Notes under the pieces: generated by a model
The model's input: the letters and a program-made list of their open reading frames with translations, nothing else
What the model was told of the DNA's origin: nothing
Database searches by the model: none
DNA from: Burkholderia humptydooensis
Lineage (GTDB): Bacteria; Pseudomonadota; Gammaproteobacteria; Burkholderiales; Burkholderiaceae
Direction: 5' to 3'
DNA: 64,000 bases
Assembly (NCBI RefSeq): GCF_001513745.1
Contig: NZ_CP013380.1
Span: 3,844,001 to 3,908,000, forward strand
In this document: positions 10,495 through 18,103 of the stretch, piece after piece
Position numbering within the stretch: position 1 is the first letter of the stretch
Layout of the letters: every line of letters starts with the position of its first letter
Position numbers and translations under genes: made by a program

Positions 10495-11856
10495 TCACGC
10501 GTCGTCCGGCTCCTTCTGCCGCATCGTGACGAACTCCTCGGCCGCGGTCGGGTGGATGCCGACCGTCTCGTCGAACTGCGCCTTCGTCGCGCCCGCCCGG
10601 ATCGCGATCGCGATGCCCTGGATGATTTCCGCCGCATCGCGCCCGACCATGTGCGCGCCGACGACGCGCTGGCTGTCCCGCGCGACGACGAGCTTCATCA
10701 GCGTCTTCTCGTCGCGGCCGGACAGCGTATGCCGCAGCGCGCGAAACGATGTCCTGTAGATGTCGAGCGCGCCGAGCTCGGCGCGCGCATCCGCCTCGGT
10801 GAGGCCGACCGTCGCGATCTCCGGCTGGCTGAACACCGCGGAAGGGATGTAGCGATGATCGGCCGCGATCCGCTTGCCGTCGAACAGGTTCGCCGCGAGC
10901 AGCATGCCGTCGCGCGTCGCGACGGGCGTCAGTTGCGGGCGCGCGGTGACGTCGCCGATCGCGTGGATCGACGGCACCGTCGTCGTCGAATACGCGTCGA
11001 CCTCGATCGCGCCGCTCGCGTCGCGCGCGACGCCGACCGCCTCGAGCCCGAGCCCGTCGGCATTCGCGACGCGCCCCGTTGCGTACAGCACCGCGTCATA
11101 CGGGCCGTGCGCGCCCTGCGCGAGCCTGAGCGTCAGCGCGCCGTCGGCGCCGCGCTCGATCGCCTCGATCGCCGCGCGCGTATGGATGGCGACGCCCTGC
11201 TTCGTCATCTCGCCGTGCAGCGCGCGCCGCACGTCGTCGTCGAAGCCGCGCAGGATCTGCTCGCCGCGATAGAACAGGTCGACGTCGACGCCGAGCCCGT
11301 TGAAGATGCCGGCGAACTCGACCGCGATGTAGCCGCCGCCGACGATCGCGATCCGCCCGGGCAGCTCGGGCAGGCTGAGCGCCTCGCGCGACGTGATCGC
11401 GTGCCCGATGCCGGGAATCGGCGGCAGCACCGGCCGAGAGCCGGTCGCGACGCCGATGTGCCGCGCGGTGACGCGCCGGCCCGCGACATCGACCGTATGC
11501 GCGTCGACGAGCGTCGCGCGCCCCGCGTGGATCTCGACGCCCGACTTGTTCAGCAGATCGACGTAGATGCCGCTCAGGCGCGCGATCTCGCGATCCTTCG
11601 CCTCGATGAGCGCCGGCCACGAGAAGAGGCCGATGTCGAAGGTCCAGCCGAAGCCCGCGGCATCCTCGACGTCGTGGCTGTAGTGCGCGGCATAGACGAG
11701 CAGTTTCTTCGGAATGCAGCCGCGCAGCACGCAGGTGCCGCCGATCCGTTCTTCCTCGGCGATGCCGACGCGCGCGCCGCAGGACGCCGCGACCCGGCTC
11801 AGGCGCACGCCGCCCGAGCCCGCGCCGATGACAAAGAGATCGTAGTCGAATTCCAT
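10495..11856 (-). CDS. gor: Glutathione-disulfide reductase
   Basis: A 453-residue FAD-dependent pyridine nucleotide-disulfide oxidoreductase that reduces GSSG with NADPH. FAD-binding GAGSGG lies near residue 11. The redox-active pair is in GGTCVLRGCIPKK (Cys42 and Cys47). The NADPH Rossmann motif GGGYIAVEFAG is in the middle, the second FAD motif is AIGDVTARPQLTPVA, and the C-terminal dimer domain carries HPTAAEEFVTMR with the catalytic HxxxxEE histidine. The GSGGVRLSR start and CVLRGC disulfide place it in the plant/cyanobacterial-like glutathione reductase branch, not with lipoamide dehydrogenases. Monocistronic by position. Confidence 0.94.
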   Translation of the reverse strand: MEFDYDLFVIGAGSGGVRLSRVAASCGARVGIAEEERIGGTCVLRGCIPKKLLVYAAHYSHDVEDAAGFGWTFDIGLFSWPALIEAKDREIARLSGIYVDLLNKSGVEIHAGRATLVDAHTVDVAGRRVTARHIGVATGSRPVLPPIPGIGHAITSREALSLPELPGRIAIVGGGYIAVEFAGIFNGLGVDVDLFYRGEQILRGFDDDVRRALHGEMTKQGVAIHTRAAIEAIERGADGALTLRLAQGAHGPYDAVLYATGRVANADGLGLEAVGVARDASGAIEVDAYSTTTVPSIHAIGDVTARPQLTPVATRDGMLLAANLFDGKRIAADHRYIPSAVFSQPEIATVGLTEADARAELGALDIYRTSFRALRHTLSGRDEKTLMKLVVARDSQRVVGAHMVGRDAAEIIQGIAIAIRAGATKAQFDETVGIHPTAAEEFVTMRQKEPDDA

Positions 11857-11978
11857 AGCGCCGCCTGATCGAAGCCTCGATGACCGGACGATAGCAAGTT
11901 TCCGAATTTCTTGCGGCGCGGTGTGCGCGTACTGTCATACGGCGCAATCATCTGTGGATTCTTCCGCGCGCCGCCCAG

Positions 11979-12006
11979 AAAAAAGCGGAGGGCAATGCCC
12001 TCCGCT
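11979..12006 (-). terminator. Rho-independent terminator
   Basis: Read leftward, a perfect 10-bp stem (AGCGGAGGGC / GCCCTCCGCT at 11984-12006, 3-base loop) is followed by a run of five to six T. It ends the small gene at 12050-12277. Confidence 0.85.
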
Positions 12007-12049
12007 TCATCGGGTGCCGTGCGCGACGCGAATTCGTCGCGCCGACGCG

Positions 12050-12277
12050 TCACGCCTGCGATGCGTCGCCGTCCTGCGGCGCGGCCGTGTTGTCGCCGTC
12101 GGCCGCCTCGTCGTCCTTCTTTTTCTCGACGAGATTCTCGAGCGCCTCGGCGCCCTTGAAGCCCGCGACCGCGGCCGCGGCCTTCGTCAGCAGACCAGCG
12201 TCCGGATCGACCCTCTCCGCTGCCTCGACGGCCGCCACTGCGCCCGCAATCTCACCTACCGTATTCAGGATTCCCAT
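12050..12277 (-). CDS. Small Ala-rich acidic-tailed protein, unknown
   Basis: A 75-residue protein starting MGILNTVGEIAGAVAAVEAA. The N-terminal 55 residues are Ala/Val-rich and amphipathic; the C-terminus is highly acidic (KKKDDEAADGDNTAAPQDGD). The upstream GGTGAT is only a weak ribosome site. A strong terminator directly follows, which supports a real transcription unit. No family recognised. Possibly a soluble stress-type protein, but that is only a guess from composition. Confidence 0.6.
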   Translation of the reverse strand: MGILNTVGEIAGAVAAVEAAERVDPDAGLLTKAAAAVAGFKGAEALENLVEKKKDDEAADGDNTAAPQDGDASQA

Positions 12278-12630
12278 CGCAATCACCGTTTGGGTTGAAC
12301 GTGAGCGAGCATGATTGCACGGACATTCATGCAGCGCCGCGTTTGTCACATTCGGTAGCACCGGTTACTTCGGCGCGACCGCTCACGAGCCGGCGCGCAA
12401 GACGCCGGCGAATGCGCGCGCCGGCGCACGACAGCGAACCGGAACGCATGCGCGGCGCACGATCGGCGACGATCGCGCTTCGATGCCGCGCGCGAAGCAG
12501 CTTAGCTCACTGCCGCCCGCGCAACTGTCAAACTATGTCGAATAATTTTCAGGCGGCTTTCATTCGAAGGATTCCTTGGTTTTTCCGCATGCACCGCAGC
12601 GCGCGACGCGCATCGCGCGCGCGTTTGCGT
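12278..12630. other. Intergenic region
   Basis: About 350 bases between two leftward small genes. No ORF with a plausible start site and no strong hairpin were seen. Confidence 0.4.
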
Positions 12631-12813
12631 TCATTCGCTCGCACCCGATGCAGGCGCGGCCGCCGCGACGCTCGCCGACGCGCCCGACGCGCCCGCCGCC
12701 GCGACGGCCACATCGTTGGTCTTGCTGCTCACTTCGTCGTCGTCCGTCCTCGTGCACGCGGCAAGCACCAACACCGCCGTCATCATCGATGCAGCCCATG
12801 CGTAACGCTTCAT
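12631..12813 (-). CDS. Small lipoprotein, unknown
   Basis: A 60-residue predicted lipoprotein. The start MKRYAWAASMMTAVL has GGGAG about nine bases upstream. The lipobox is LAAC, so the mature protein is about 42 residues, beginning CTRTDDDEV and then Ala/Ser/Val/Gly low complexity. It lies 69 bases after the Nramp-like transporter on the same strand and could share its transcript. No family recognised. Confidence 0.65.
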   Translation of the reverse strand: MKRYAWAASMMTAVLVLAACTRTDDDEVSSKTNDVAVAAAGASGASASVAAAAPASGASE

Positions 12814-12882
12814 CCTGTCGCTCCCATCGGAACCGAATCGTCGGAAAACGGCCGCTGCGCGCCGAACGGCCGCACGCACCGG

Positions 12883-14541
12883 CTACCTGAAAAACGCCAT
12901 CTGCACGACCTTCACGATCACGAGCCCGACCGCGAGCACCAGATAGCCGCGCAGCACGCCCATCCAGATGCGCGTCGACAGCGTGATCCGCGGCGCCGGC
13001 AGCGCGTCGAGCGGCGGCATCCGCCACGTGTCGCGGCCGCTGCGGTCGATGCCCGCGCCGGCCGCGACGTTCGCGCCGCCGACGCGCTTGCGCACCACGA
13101 GCGTCGCCGCGAGCCCGACCACCGCGAGCAGCGTGCCGCCCGCGAGCACCTCGAGCATCGTCTCGCCGCTCATGTCCGGATACATCACGGAAGCCGTCAG
13201 GATAATCGACAACATCACGAGCACCCAGATCACCGCGCCCGTGAACAGATTCAATTTCGTCGAGTTGACCCACGGGCCAAGCACGGCCCGGTCATTGCAC
13301 AGCAGCAGCAGGAACACCGTCGCGCTCGGCAGCAGCACGCCCGCGAGCGTCTGCACCGCTTCCGTCAGCAGGCCGAGCGGGCTGCCCGGCATCAGCACGA
13401 GCGCGGCCGCCGCGGCGACGATCCCGAAGTAGACGAGATAGAAGCCCTTCGCATCCGACACGCCGCGATGCAGCGAGTGATGGATCTTGAACACGTCGCC
13501 GATCGCGTACGCGGTCGCAAGCGACACGGCCGCCGCGCCGATGATGCACGCGTCGAGCAGCGCGATCGCGAAGAGCGTCGCGCTCGTGCGGCCCGCGTAC
13601 TTCGCAAGGCCGGCGATCACGCCGCCCGCGTCGGTGAAGCCGCCCGCCTCCGGGCGGCCCGCGTAGAGCGCCGCGCAGAACGAGATCATCGCGATCGCGC
13701 CGATCATCACGAACACGATGCCGATCCACAGATCCGCCTTCTCGTACTTCATGAAGCGCGGCGTGATCCGCTTGTCGATCACGTAGCTCTGCTGAAAGAA
13801 CAACTGCCACGGCGCGACCGTCGTGCCGACGATGCCGATCACGAGCAGCATCACGTCGGAGAGCTTCGCGTGCGCGGGCCAGGCCGGCACGAACAGGTCC
13901 CGCGTCATCTGATGCACGGGCGGATGGATCGACACGAGCACCGGCACGAGCAGCAAGCTCAGCACGCACAGCACCACCGCGAAGCGCTCGAAGCGGCGGA
14001 AGTCGCCCGTGCTGACGGCCGCCATCGTGAGCGCCGCCGCGATGCACACGCCCGCGACCTTCGACACGCCGAAGAAATCGAGCACGAACGTGATGCCGAT
14101 GAACTCGGTGACGATCGTCAGCGCGTTCAGGATGAAGAGGTCGATCACGCTGAACGCGCCCCAGAACTTGCCGAAGCGCTCGAAGATGAGGCGCGCGTGG
14201 CCGACGCCCGTCACGGCGCCGAGGCGCAGCACCATCTCCTGGTTCACGAACAGCACGGGCACGAGCAGCAGCAGCGTCCACAGCAGCGACGTGCCGTAGT
14301 TCTGCCCCGCCTGCGTATAGGTGCCGAACGCACCGGCGTCGTTGTCGCCGACCATCACGATGAGACCCGGCCCGAGGATCGCGAGCAGCGTGCGCACGCG
14401 CGCCCACCAGCCGCTGCGCGGCGCCGTGTCGTGGTGCGCGATCGTGCCGAACGCGCCCTTGATGTCGCCCAGGTGCGCCTGATCGAGGACCGCGCTGCGC
14501 TCGAGCGCGATGGGCGGCGAGATATCGGTTGGCGTGGACAT
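12883..14541 (-). CDS. Nramp-family divalent metal transporter with altered metal-site motifs
   Basis: A 552-residue membrane protein with 11-12 predicted helices and the Nramp fold signature. The helix-1 block is GPGLIVMVGDNDAG where classical Nramp has GPGF...DPGN, so the metal-ligating Asp and Asn are shifted or replaced. The helix-6 block is GTTVAPWQLFFQQ where classical Nramp has MPH, so the soft-metal-selecting methionine is Ala. Loss of that methionine is known from Nramp-related magnesium transporters (NRMT) and other diverged branches. Substrate could therefore be Mg2+ or another hard ion rather than Mn2+/Fe2+; this is inference. Two tiny ORFs (14611-14751 and 14824-14913) precede it on the same strand behind a dyad-bearing promoter. 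Confidence 0.85.
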   Translation of the reverse strand: MSTPTDISPPIALERSAVLDQAHLGDIKGAFGTIAHHDTAPRSGWWARVRTLLAILGPGLIVMVGDNDAGAFGTYTQAGQNYGTSLLWTLLLLVPVLFVNQEMVLRLGAVTGVGHARLIFERFGKFWGAFSVIDLFILNALTIVTEFIGITFVLDFFGVSKVAGVCIAAALTMAAVSTGDFRRFERFAVVLCVLSLLLVPVLVSIHPPVHQMTRDLFVPAWPAHAKLSDVMLLVIGIVGTTVAPWQLFFQQSYVIDKRITPRFMKYEKADLWIGIVFVMIGAIAMISFCAALYAGRPEAGGFTDAGGVIAGLAKYAGRTSATLFAIALLDACIIGAAAVSLATAYAIGDVFKIHHSLHRGVSDAKGFYLVYFGIVAAAAALVLMPGSPLGLLTEAVQTLAGVLLPSATVFLLLLCNDRAVLGPWVNSTKLNLFTGAVIWVLVMLSIILTASVMYPDMSGETMLEVLAGGTLLAVVGLAATLVVRKRVGGANVAAGAGIDRSGRDTWRMPPLDALPAPRITLSTRIWMGVLRGYLVLAVGLVIVKVVQMAFFR

Positions 14542-14610
14542 GTGTTTTCTCCCTATGCGTATGGTTGTCGTCGAAGCGCCGCATCGGCATGCGTAAGCGC
14601 GCCGCTGGTC

Positions 14611-14751
14611 TCAGGAAATCAGGGTTTTCAGGCGCCGCCAGAACGAGGCGAATGCCGGCTTGCCGGCGGCTTCGAGCGACAGCATCGCGTCGTAGTGGAC
14701 GCGCGATTCGGCGACGTGCGGCAGTTGCGACAGAAGCAGACCGAATTGCAT
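14611..14751 (-). CDS. 46-residue small protein upstream of the Nramp-like gene
   Basis: An ORF of 46 codons starting ATG at 14749-14751 with GGAG eight bases upstream. The product starts MQFGLLLSQLPHVAESRVHY and ends FWRRLKTLIS. It is not hydrophobic enough to be a membrane peptide; the C-terminus is a short basic amphipathic helix. It is 69 bases ahead of the transporter. Codon use is Burkholderia-like. Could be a small partner protein. No family recognised. Confidence 0.5.
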   Translation of the reverse strand: MQFGLLLSQLPHVAESRVHYDAMLSLEAAGKPAFASFWRRLKTLIS

Positions 14752-14823
14752 GATGATTCTCCGGGCGCGGGTTCTCGCGCATGGCGGGAAGCCGCGTGCC
14801 CGAACGTCATGCGCGCGATGCGC

Positions 14824-14913
14824 TTATCGATCGAGCCCTACGCGCTTCCCTTGATGATCGAAATCGAAAAGATCCAGGGTGCGGCATATGGGATGACTGT
14901 CACTGTCCGGCAT
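14824..14913 (-). CDS. 29-residue acidic leader-like ORF
   Basis: ATG at 14911-14913 with AAGGAG six bases upstream, one of the best ribosome sites in this stretch. The product starts MPDSDSHPICRTLDLFDFD and ends KRVGLDR. Its acidic and proline-containing N-terminus recalls leader peptides such as MgtL, where early acidic/proline codons destabilise ribosomes when Mg2+ is low. It is the first ORF of the transcript predicted from 15277-15306 and precedes the transporter. Could equally be a short free peptide or a chance ORF. Confidence 0.45.
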   Translation of the reverse strand: MPDSDSHPICRTLDLFDFDHQGKRVGLDR

Positions 14914-15276
14914 GTCGGCTCCTTGTCTGAAGGTTGGCTCACTGCGAGCACGCATGCACGACGAACGCGCACGCGAACACACACGCTCGACGCCGCCGTC
15001 ATGCCAAGCATGCGGCAGCGCCAAGCGAACGCGCGCCGCGAACCGGCGTTCGCGGCGAGTGCCGGATGGGCGCGCGAAAACGCGGCGCTCATGCGGCGCG
15101 AATCAAGGGTGCACGGGGAAGCGGTACTGCGAACTGCGACGCGCACCGTCTGCCTGATCGGCTGGACGGCGGCGAATGAATGGGCGCGGACGTCTTGCCG
15201 TTCAGGCGGAGAAACTGCTCGAAAGTCGACTACTGCAAGTGTCCAAGGCGGATGCCCCATTTGTGGAGATGGCGGG

Positions 15277-15306
15277 ATTCTAGGTAGGCGGCGAACCTAA
15301 AGTCAA
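15277..15306 (-). promoter_or_regulatory. Sigma-70-type promoter with embedded metal-regulator-like dyad
   Basis: On the minus strand: TTGACT (15301-15306), 18-base spacer, TAGAAT (15277-15282). The dyad TAGGT-N9-ACCTA (15281-15299) overlaps the spacer and -10. Its arms resemble the TTAGGTT...AACCTAA half-sites of DtxR/IdeR-family metal repressors, though the centre is longer by one or more bases. It would drive the small ORFs and the Nramp-like transporter after a leader of about 350 bases. Confidence 0.5.
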
Positions 15307-15509
15307 TGACGTTCGTCGGCTTCGCGAAAAAAAATTTCCGCGCTTGCGGCACTGTAAGTTTTTACGCGATGAAACCGTGCCCGTTGCTTTCAATCGCCGA
15401 GGGACGGAGCCGGATCGAAAGCCGGAACGCGCACCGTGCGGCGCTTGCCGCGCGCACGCGCCGATTTCGCCGGATGTTGACCGATCCGGCATCTTTATTC
15501 GTTTTTTTC

Positions 15510-15539
15510 TTGCGCGCCCACGTACGGCACGCATACAAT
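15510..15539 (+). promoter_or_regulatory. Sigma-70-type promoter for a rightward leader transcript
   Basis: TTGCGC (15510-15515), 18-base spacer, TACAAT (15534-15539). Transcription would start near 15546, about 27 bases before the small ORF at 15573 with its AGGAGAG site. Confidence 0.5.
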
Positions 15540-15572
15540 CCGCCGCGGTTCATCACAGAAGGAGAGTCCCTC

Positions 15573-15638
15573 GTGGACACGTCCCCCAGTAGTTGCAGTC
15601 CGACGCCGGTCGAAGCCGGCAATGCAATCGCGCGCTAG
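15573..15638 (+). CDS. 21-residue leader-peptide-like ORF
   Basis: GTG start with AAGGAGAG eight bases upstream. The product is VDTSPSSCSPTPVEAGNAIA plus Arg: Ser/Pro-rich, 21 residues. The stop codon TAG lies inside GCGCGCTA (15630-15637), which can pair with TAGCGCGC (15680-15687). It follows a good promoter directly, so it looks like a translated leader. No run of a single amino-acid codon, so a classical amino-acid attenuator is unlikely. Confidence 0.4.
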   Translation: MDTSPSSCSPTPVEAGNAIAR

Positions 15639-15687
15639 CCGCCTGGTCCTCCTTCGCCGCTAGCTCGCATTGGTCGAGTTAGCGCGC
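15630..15687 (+). promoter_or_regulatory. Competing RNA hairpins after the leader ORF
   Basis: Hairpin A: CGCTAGCTCG (15658-15667) pairs with CGAGTTAGCG (15675-15684), one G-U pair, loop of seven. Hairpin B: GCGCGCTA (15630-15637) pairs with TAGCGCGC (15680-15687). The two share 15680-15684 and cannot form together. The 5' arm of B contains the leader-ORF stop, so ribosome position could choose between them. No T-run follows A, so any control would be on translation, RNA decay or Rho. Confidence 0.4.
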
Positions 15688-15821
15688 TTCATCGCCGGCG
15701 GCCTCCGTCCGCACGCACGCAGCACGCTTCCTCTGTTTAGGTCTCGTCGCAAGCCCCCCTCCGGCGCGCAAGCGATGTGTTACGTCGTCCGGCGCAAGCC
15801 GGAGCGGACGGGAGCGAAGTC

Positions 15822-16091
15822 ATGCTTGTTCAGTTTTTCAAGGCTAAGCTCGGGCGCTACGCCCATTTCGCGAGCCGCCGGATCGTCATATCGTCGATCT
15901 CGCCGCTCGCGCATGCGGCGAACGCATCGAGCAACGGCGCGCTGCCAGGCGCGGGGCTGATCGTCCGGCCAATCAGTTGCGCGATCGTCGGCGCCATCGC
16001 GGGGGCTGTCGCGATCGTCGCGCTGCTGTCCGCCTCGGGCGGCCGCGCCGGCCTGAATCAGGCGATGCGCGTTAGCTGGTGGTTCTCCTGA
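15822..16091 (+). CDS. Possible small membrane protein
   Basis: An 89-codon ORF starting ATG at 15822 with GGGAG eight bases upstream. It begins MLVQFFKAKLGRYAHFASRR and contains one hydrophobic segment (CAIVGAIAGAVAIVALLSAS). It lies downstream of the leader structures and about 100 bases before the oprB-type porin. No family recognised, and composition alone does not rule out a chance ORF in GC-rich DNA. Confidence 0.3.
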   Translation: MLVQFFKAKLGRYAHFASRRIVISSISPLAHAANASSNGALPGAGLIVRPISCAIVGAIAGAVAIVALLSASGGRAGLNQAMRVSWWFS

Positions 16092-16189
16092 GCACCCGGC
16101 AAGCCCGACGGTCAGCCGTGCCCGGCGGGCAACCTCAAGCGGCGAGCGGGCGAGGATATCGCCCGCATTCATCCAGGCAACGATTCGTC

Positions 16190-17656
16190 ATGAAGAAAAC
16201 CATCCGTCACATGCTCGTCAAATCCGGCATCGTTTCCGGCCTGCCGTTGCTGCTGTCGCTCGGCGTCTCGCACCCCGCGCTCGCGCAAGCCGCGGCCGCG
16301 GACGGCGCGCAGACGCCATCCGCCGCGCAGGCCGCCGATGCCGCCGCCACGCCCGCCCCCACCGGCTTCTGGGAACGCTCGAACCTGTTCGGCGACATGG
16401 GCGGCCTGCGCAGCAAGCTCGGCGATCACGGGATCACGCTGAATCTGCAGGAAACGAGCGAGTACCTGCGCAACCTGTCGGGCGGCACGAGCCGCGGCGG
16501 CGCATACGACGGTCTCACGCAATTCGGCTTCAGCGTCGACACCGAAAAAGCGATCGGGCTGCCCGGCGGCACGTTCAACGTGTCGGGTCTGCAGATTCAC
16601 GGCACGAGCCTCACGTCGCGCAACCTGCAGTTGCTGCAGACGGCGAGCGGCATCGAGGCCGAAGGGACGACGCGCTTGTGGGAGCTGTGGTATCAGCAGT
16701 CGTTCGCGAACGGCCGCGCCGACGTGAAGATCGGCCAGCAAAGCCTCGACCAGGAATTCATGGTGAGCCAGTACGCGAGCACGTTCATCAACGCGACGTT
16801 CGGCTGGCCCGTGCTGCCCGCCGTCGACATGCCGGCGGGCGGCCCCGCGTATCCGCTGTCGTCGCTCGGCGTGCGGCTGCGCGCGAAGCCATCCGACGCG
16901 TGGACGGTGATGGCGGGCGTGTTCGACGGCAATCCGGCGGGCGGCGTGGGCGACGCGCAACAGCTCAATCGGCACGGCACGAATTTCAACCTGCGCAACG
17001 GCGCGCTCTTCATCGGCGAGCTCCAGTACGCGCTCAACGCACCGCCCGCCGATCCGAAGGCGCCGCAGCCGGCGGGCCTGCCGGGCCTGTACAAGCTCGG
17101 CGTCTGGTACAACTCCGAGCGCTTCGCCGATCCGCGCTACGACACGAACGGCGTGCCCCTCGCCGATCCGGCAAGCAACGGCATCGCGGCGACGCATCGC
17201 GGCAACTACGGCTTCTACGCGGTCGCGGACCAGATGGTGTGGCGGCCGAGCGCGGACAGCCCGCGCTCGCTGAACGTGTTCGCGCGCGTGATGGGCGCGC
17301 CCGGCGATCGCAACGCGGTCGATTTCACGCTGAACGCGGGCGTCACGCTGAAGGCGCCGTTCGCCGGACGCGACAACGACACGGCGGGGCTCGCCGTCAG
17401 CTACGCGAAAATCGGCTCGCACGCGCGCGGCGCCGACGGCGACGCCGGCGTGTTCCAGACGCCCGGCTATCCGGTGCGCCGCGCGGAAACGCTGATCGAG
17501 GCGACTTATCAGTATCAGGTGACGCCGTGGTGGCAGTTGCAGGCGGACTTCCAGTACGCATTCCGGCCGGGCGGCGGCATCCCGAACCCGAACGAGCCGG
17601 GCTCGCGCATCGGCAACGAGGCGATCGTCGGCGTGCGCACGACGATCACGTTCTGA
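16190..17656 (+). CDS. Carbohydrate-selective porin, OprB family
   Basis: A 488-residue outer-membrane beta-barrel porin. Start MKKTIRHMLVKSG is chosen because it opens a clear signal peptide cleaved after ALAQA; the frame is open further upstream but has no signal features there. After a short Ala/Pro linker comes the OprB core: GFWERSNLFGDMGGLRSKL, WYQQSF...KIGQQSLD, and repeated amphipathic strands ending in the canonical C-terminal VGVRTTITF with terminal Phe for BAM recognition. OprB porins let glucose and other sugars through the outer membrane. It is preceded by the structured leader region 15510-15690, which may regulate it. Confidence 0.9.
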   Translation: MKKTIRHMLVKSGIVSGLPLLLSLGVSHPALAQAAAADGAQTPSAAQAADAAATPAPTGFWERSNLFGDMGGLRSKLGDHGITLNLQETSEYLRNLSGGTSRGGAYDGLTQFGFSVDTEKAIGLPGGTFNVSGLQIHGTSLTSRNLQLLQTASGIEAEGTTRLWELWYQQSFANGRADVKIGQQSLDQEFMVSQYASTFINATFGWPVLPAVDMPAGGPAYPLSSLGVRLRAKPSDAWTVMAGVFDGNPAGGVGDAQQLNRHGTNFNLRNGALFIGELQYALNAPPADPKAPQPAGLPGLYKLGVWYNSERFADPRYDTNGVPLADPASNGIAATHRGNYGFYAVADQMVWRPSADSPRSLNVFARVMGAPGDRNAVDFTLNAGVTLKAPFAGRDNDTAGLAVSYAKIGSHARGADGDAGVFQTPGYPVRRAETLIEATYQYQVTPWWQLQADFQYAFRPGGGIPNPNEPGSRIGNEAIVGVRTTITF

Positions 17657-18103
17657 TCCGCTTCGCTTGCCACGCCCGGCACACCTTTCGCGCGTTTCAT
17701 TCTTCCGCCGCGCGCGTGTCGCTCACGACGGCACCGCGCCTGCGCGCATCGCCCGCGCGCCGTCAAATCGCCGGGAGCCTGTTCACGCCAGGAACGGGCG
17801 CTAAACCGATTTGTCACCATAGTGCCATCAGAAAGTCGGCTCCGTGCATTACCGTGATTCATTCGGCCGCACACCAACGCCGCTTCGCGTAGTAACTTAA
17901 GCGTTGCGGCGCGCGACCGGACACGGCATGCCGGACCGGTCGCGCGCCGCGCGCGAGCGCCGGCCCGGCGCCTCCCGACGAGAGTCGCATTCACGCGGAG
18001 CCATCAGCTTGTTCTGTCTCGATCTCGCCGCACGCCGCCACGCTCGCACGACCGATCGCGCGGCAGCCGTTCATCCGCGCCGCCGCACGCCGAAGGCCGC
18101 GCG
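17657..18103. other. Intergenic region
   Basis: About 450 bases between the OprB-type porin and hpnI. Contains an AT-richer patch (17805-17900, with 'cgtagtaacttaagcg') that could hold the hpnI promoter. No clear gene or terminator was seen. Confidence 0.4.

Noticed and set aside
12295..15300. A 1,001-codon rightward frame opposite the Nramp-like gene
   Set aside because: Antisense shadow with Arg/His repeats. The leftward transporter has the real membrane helices.
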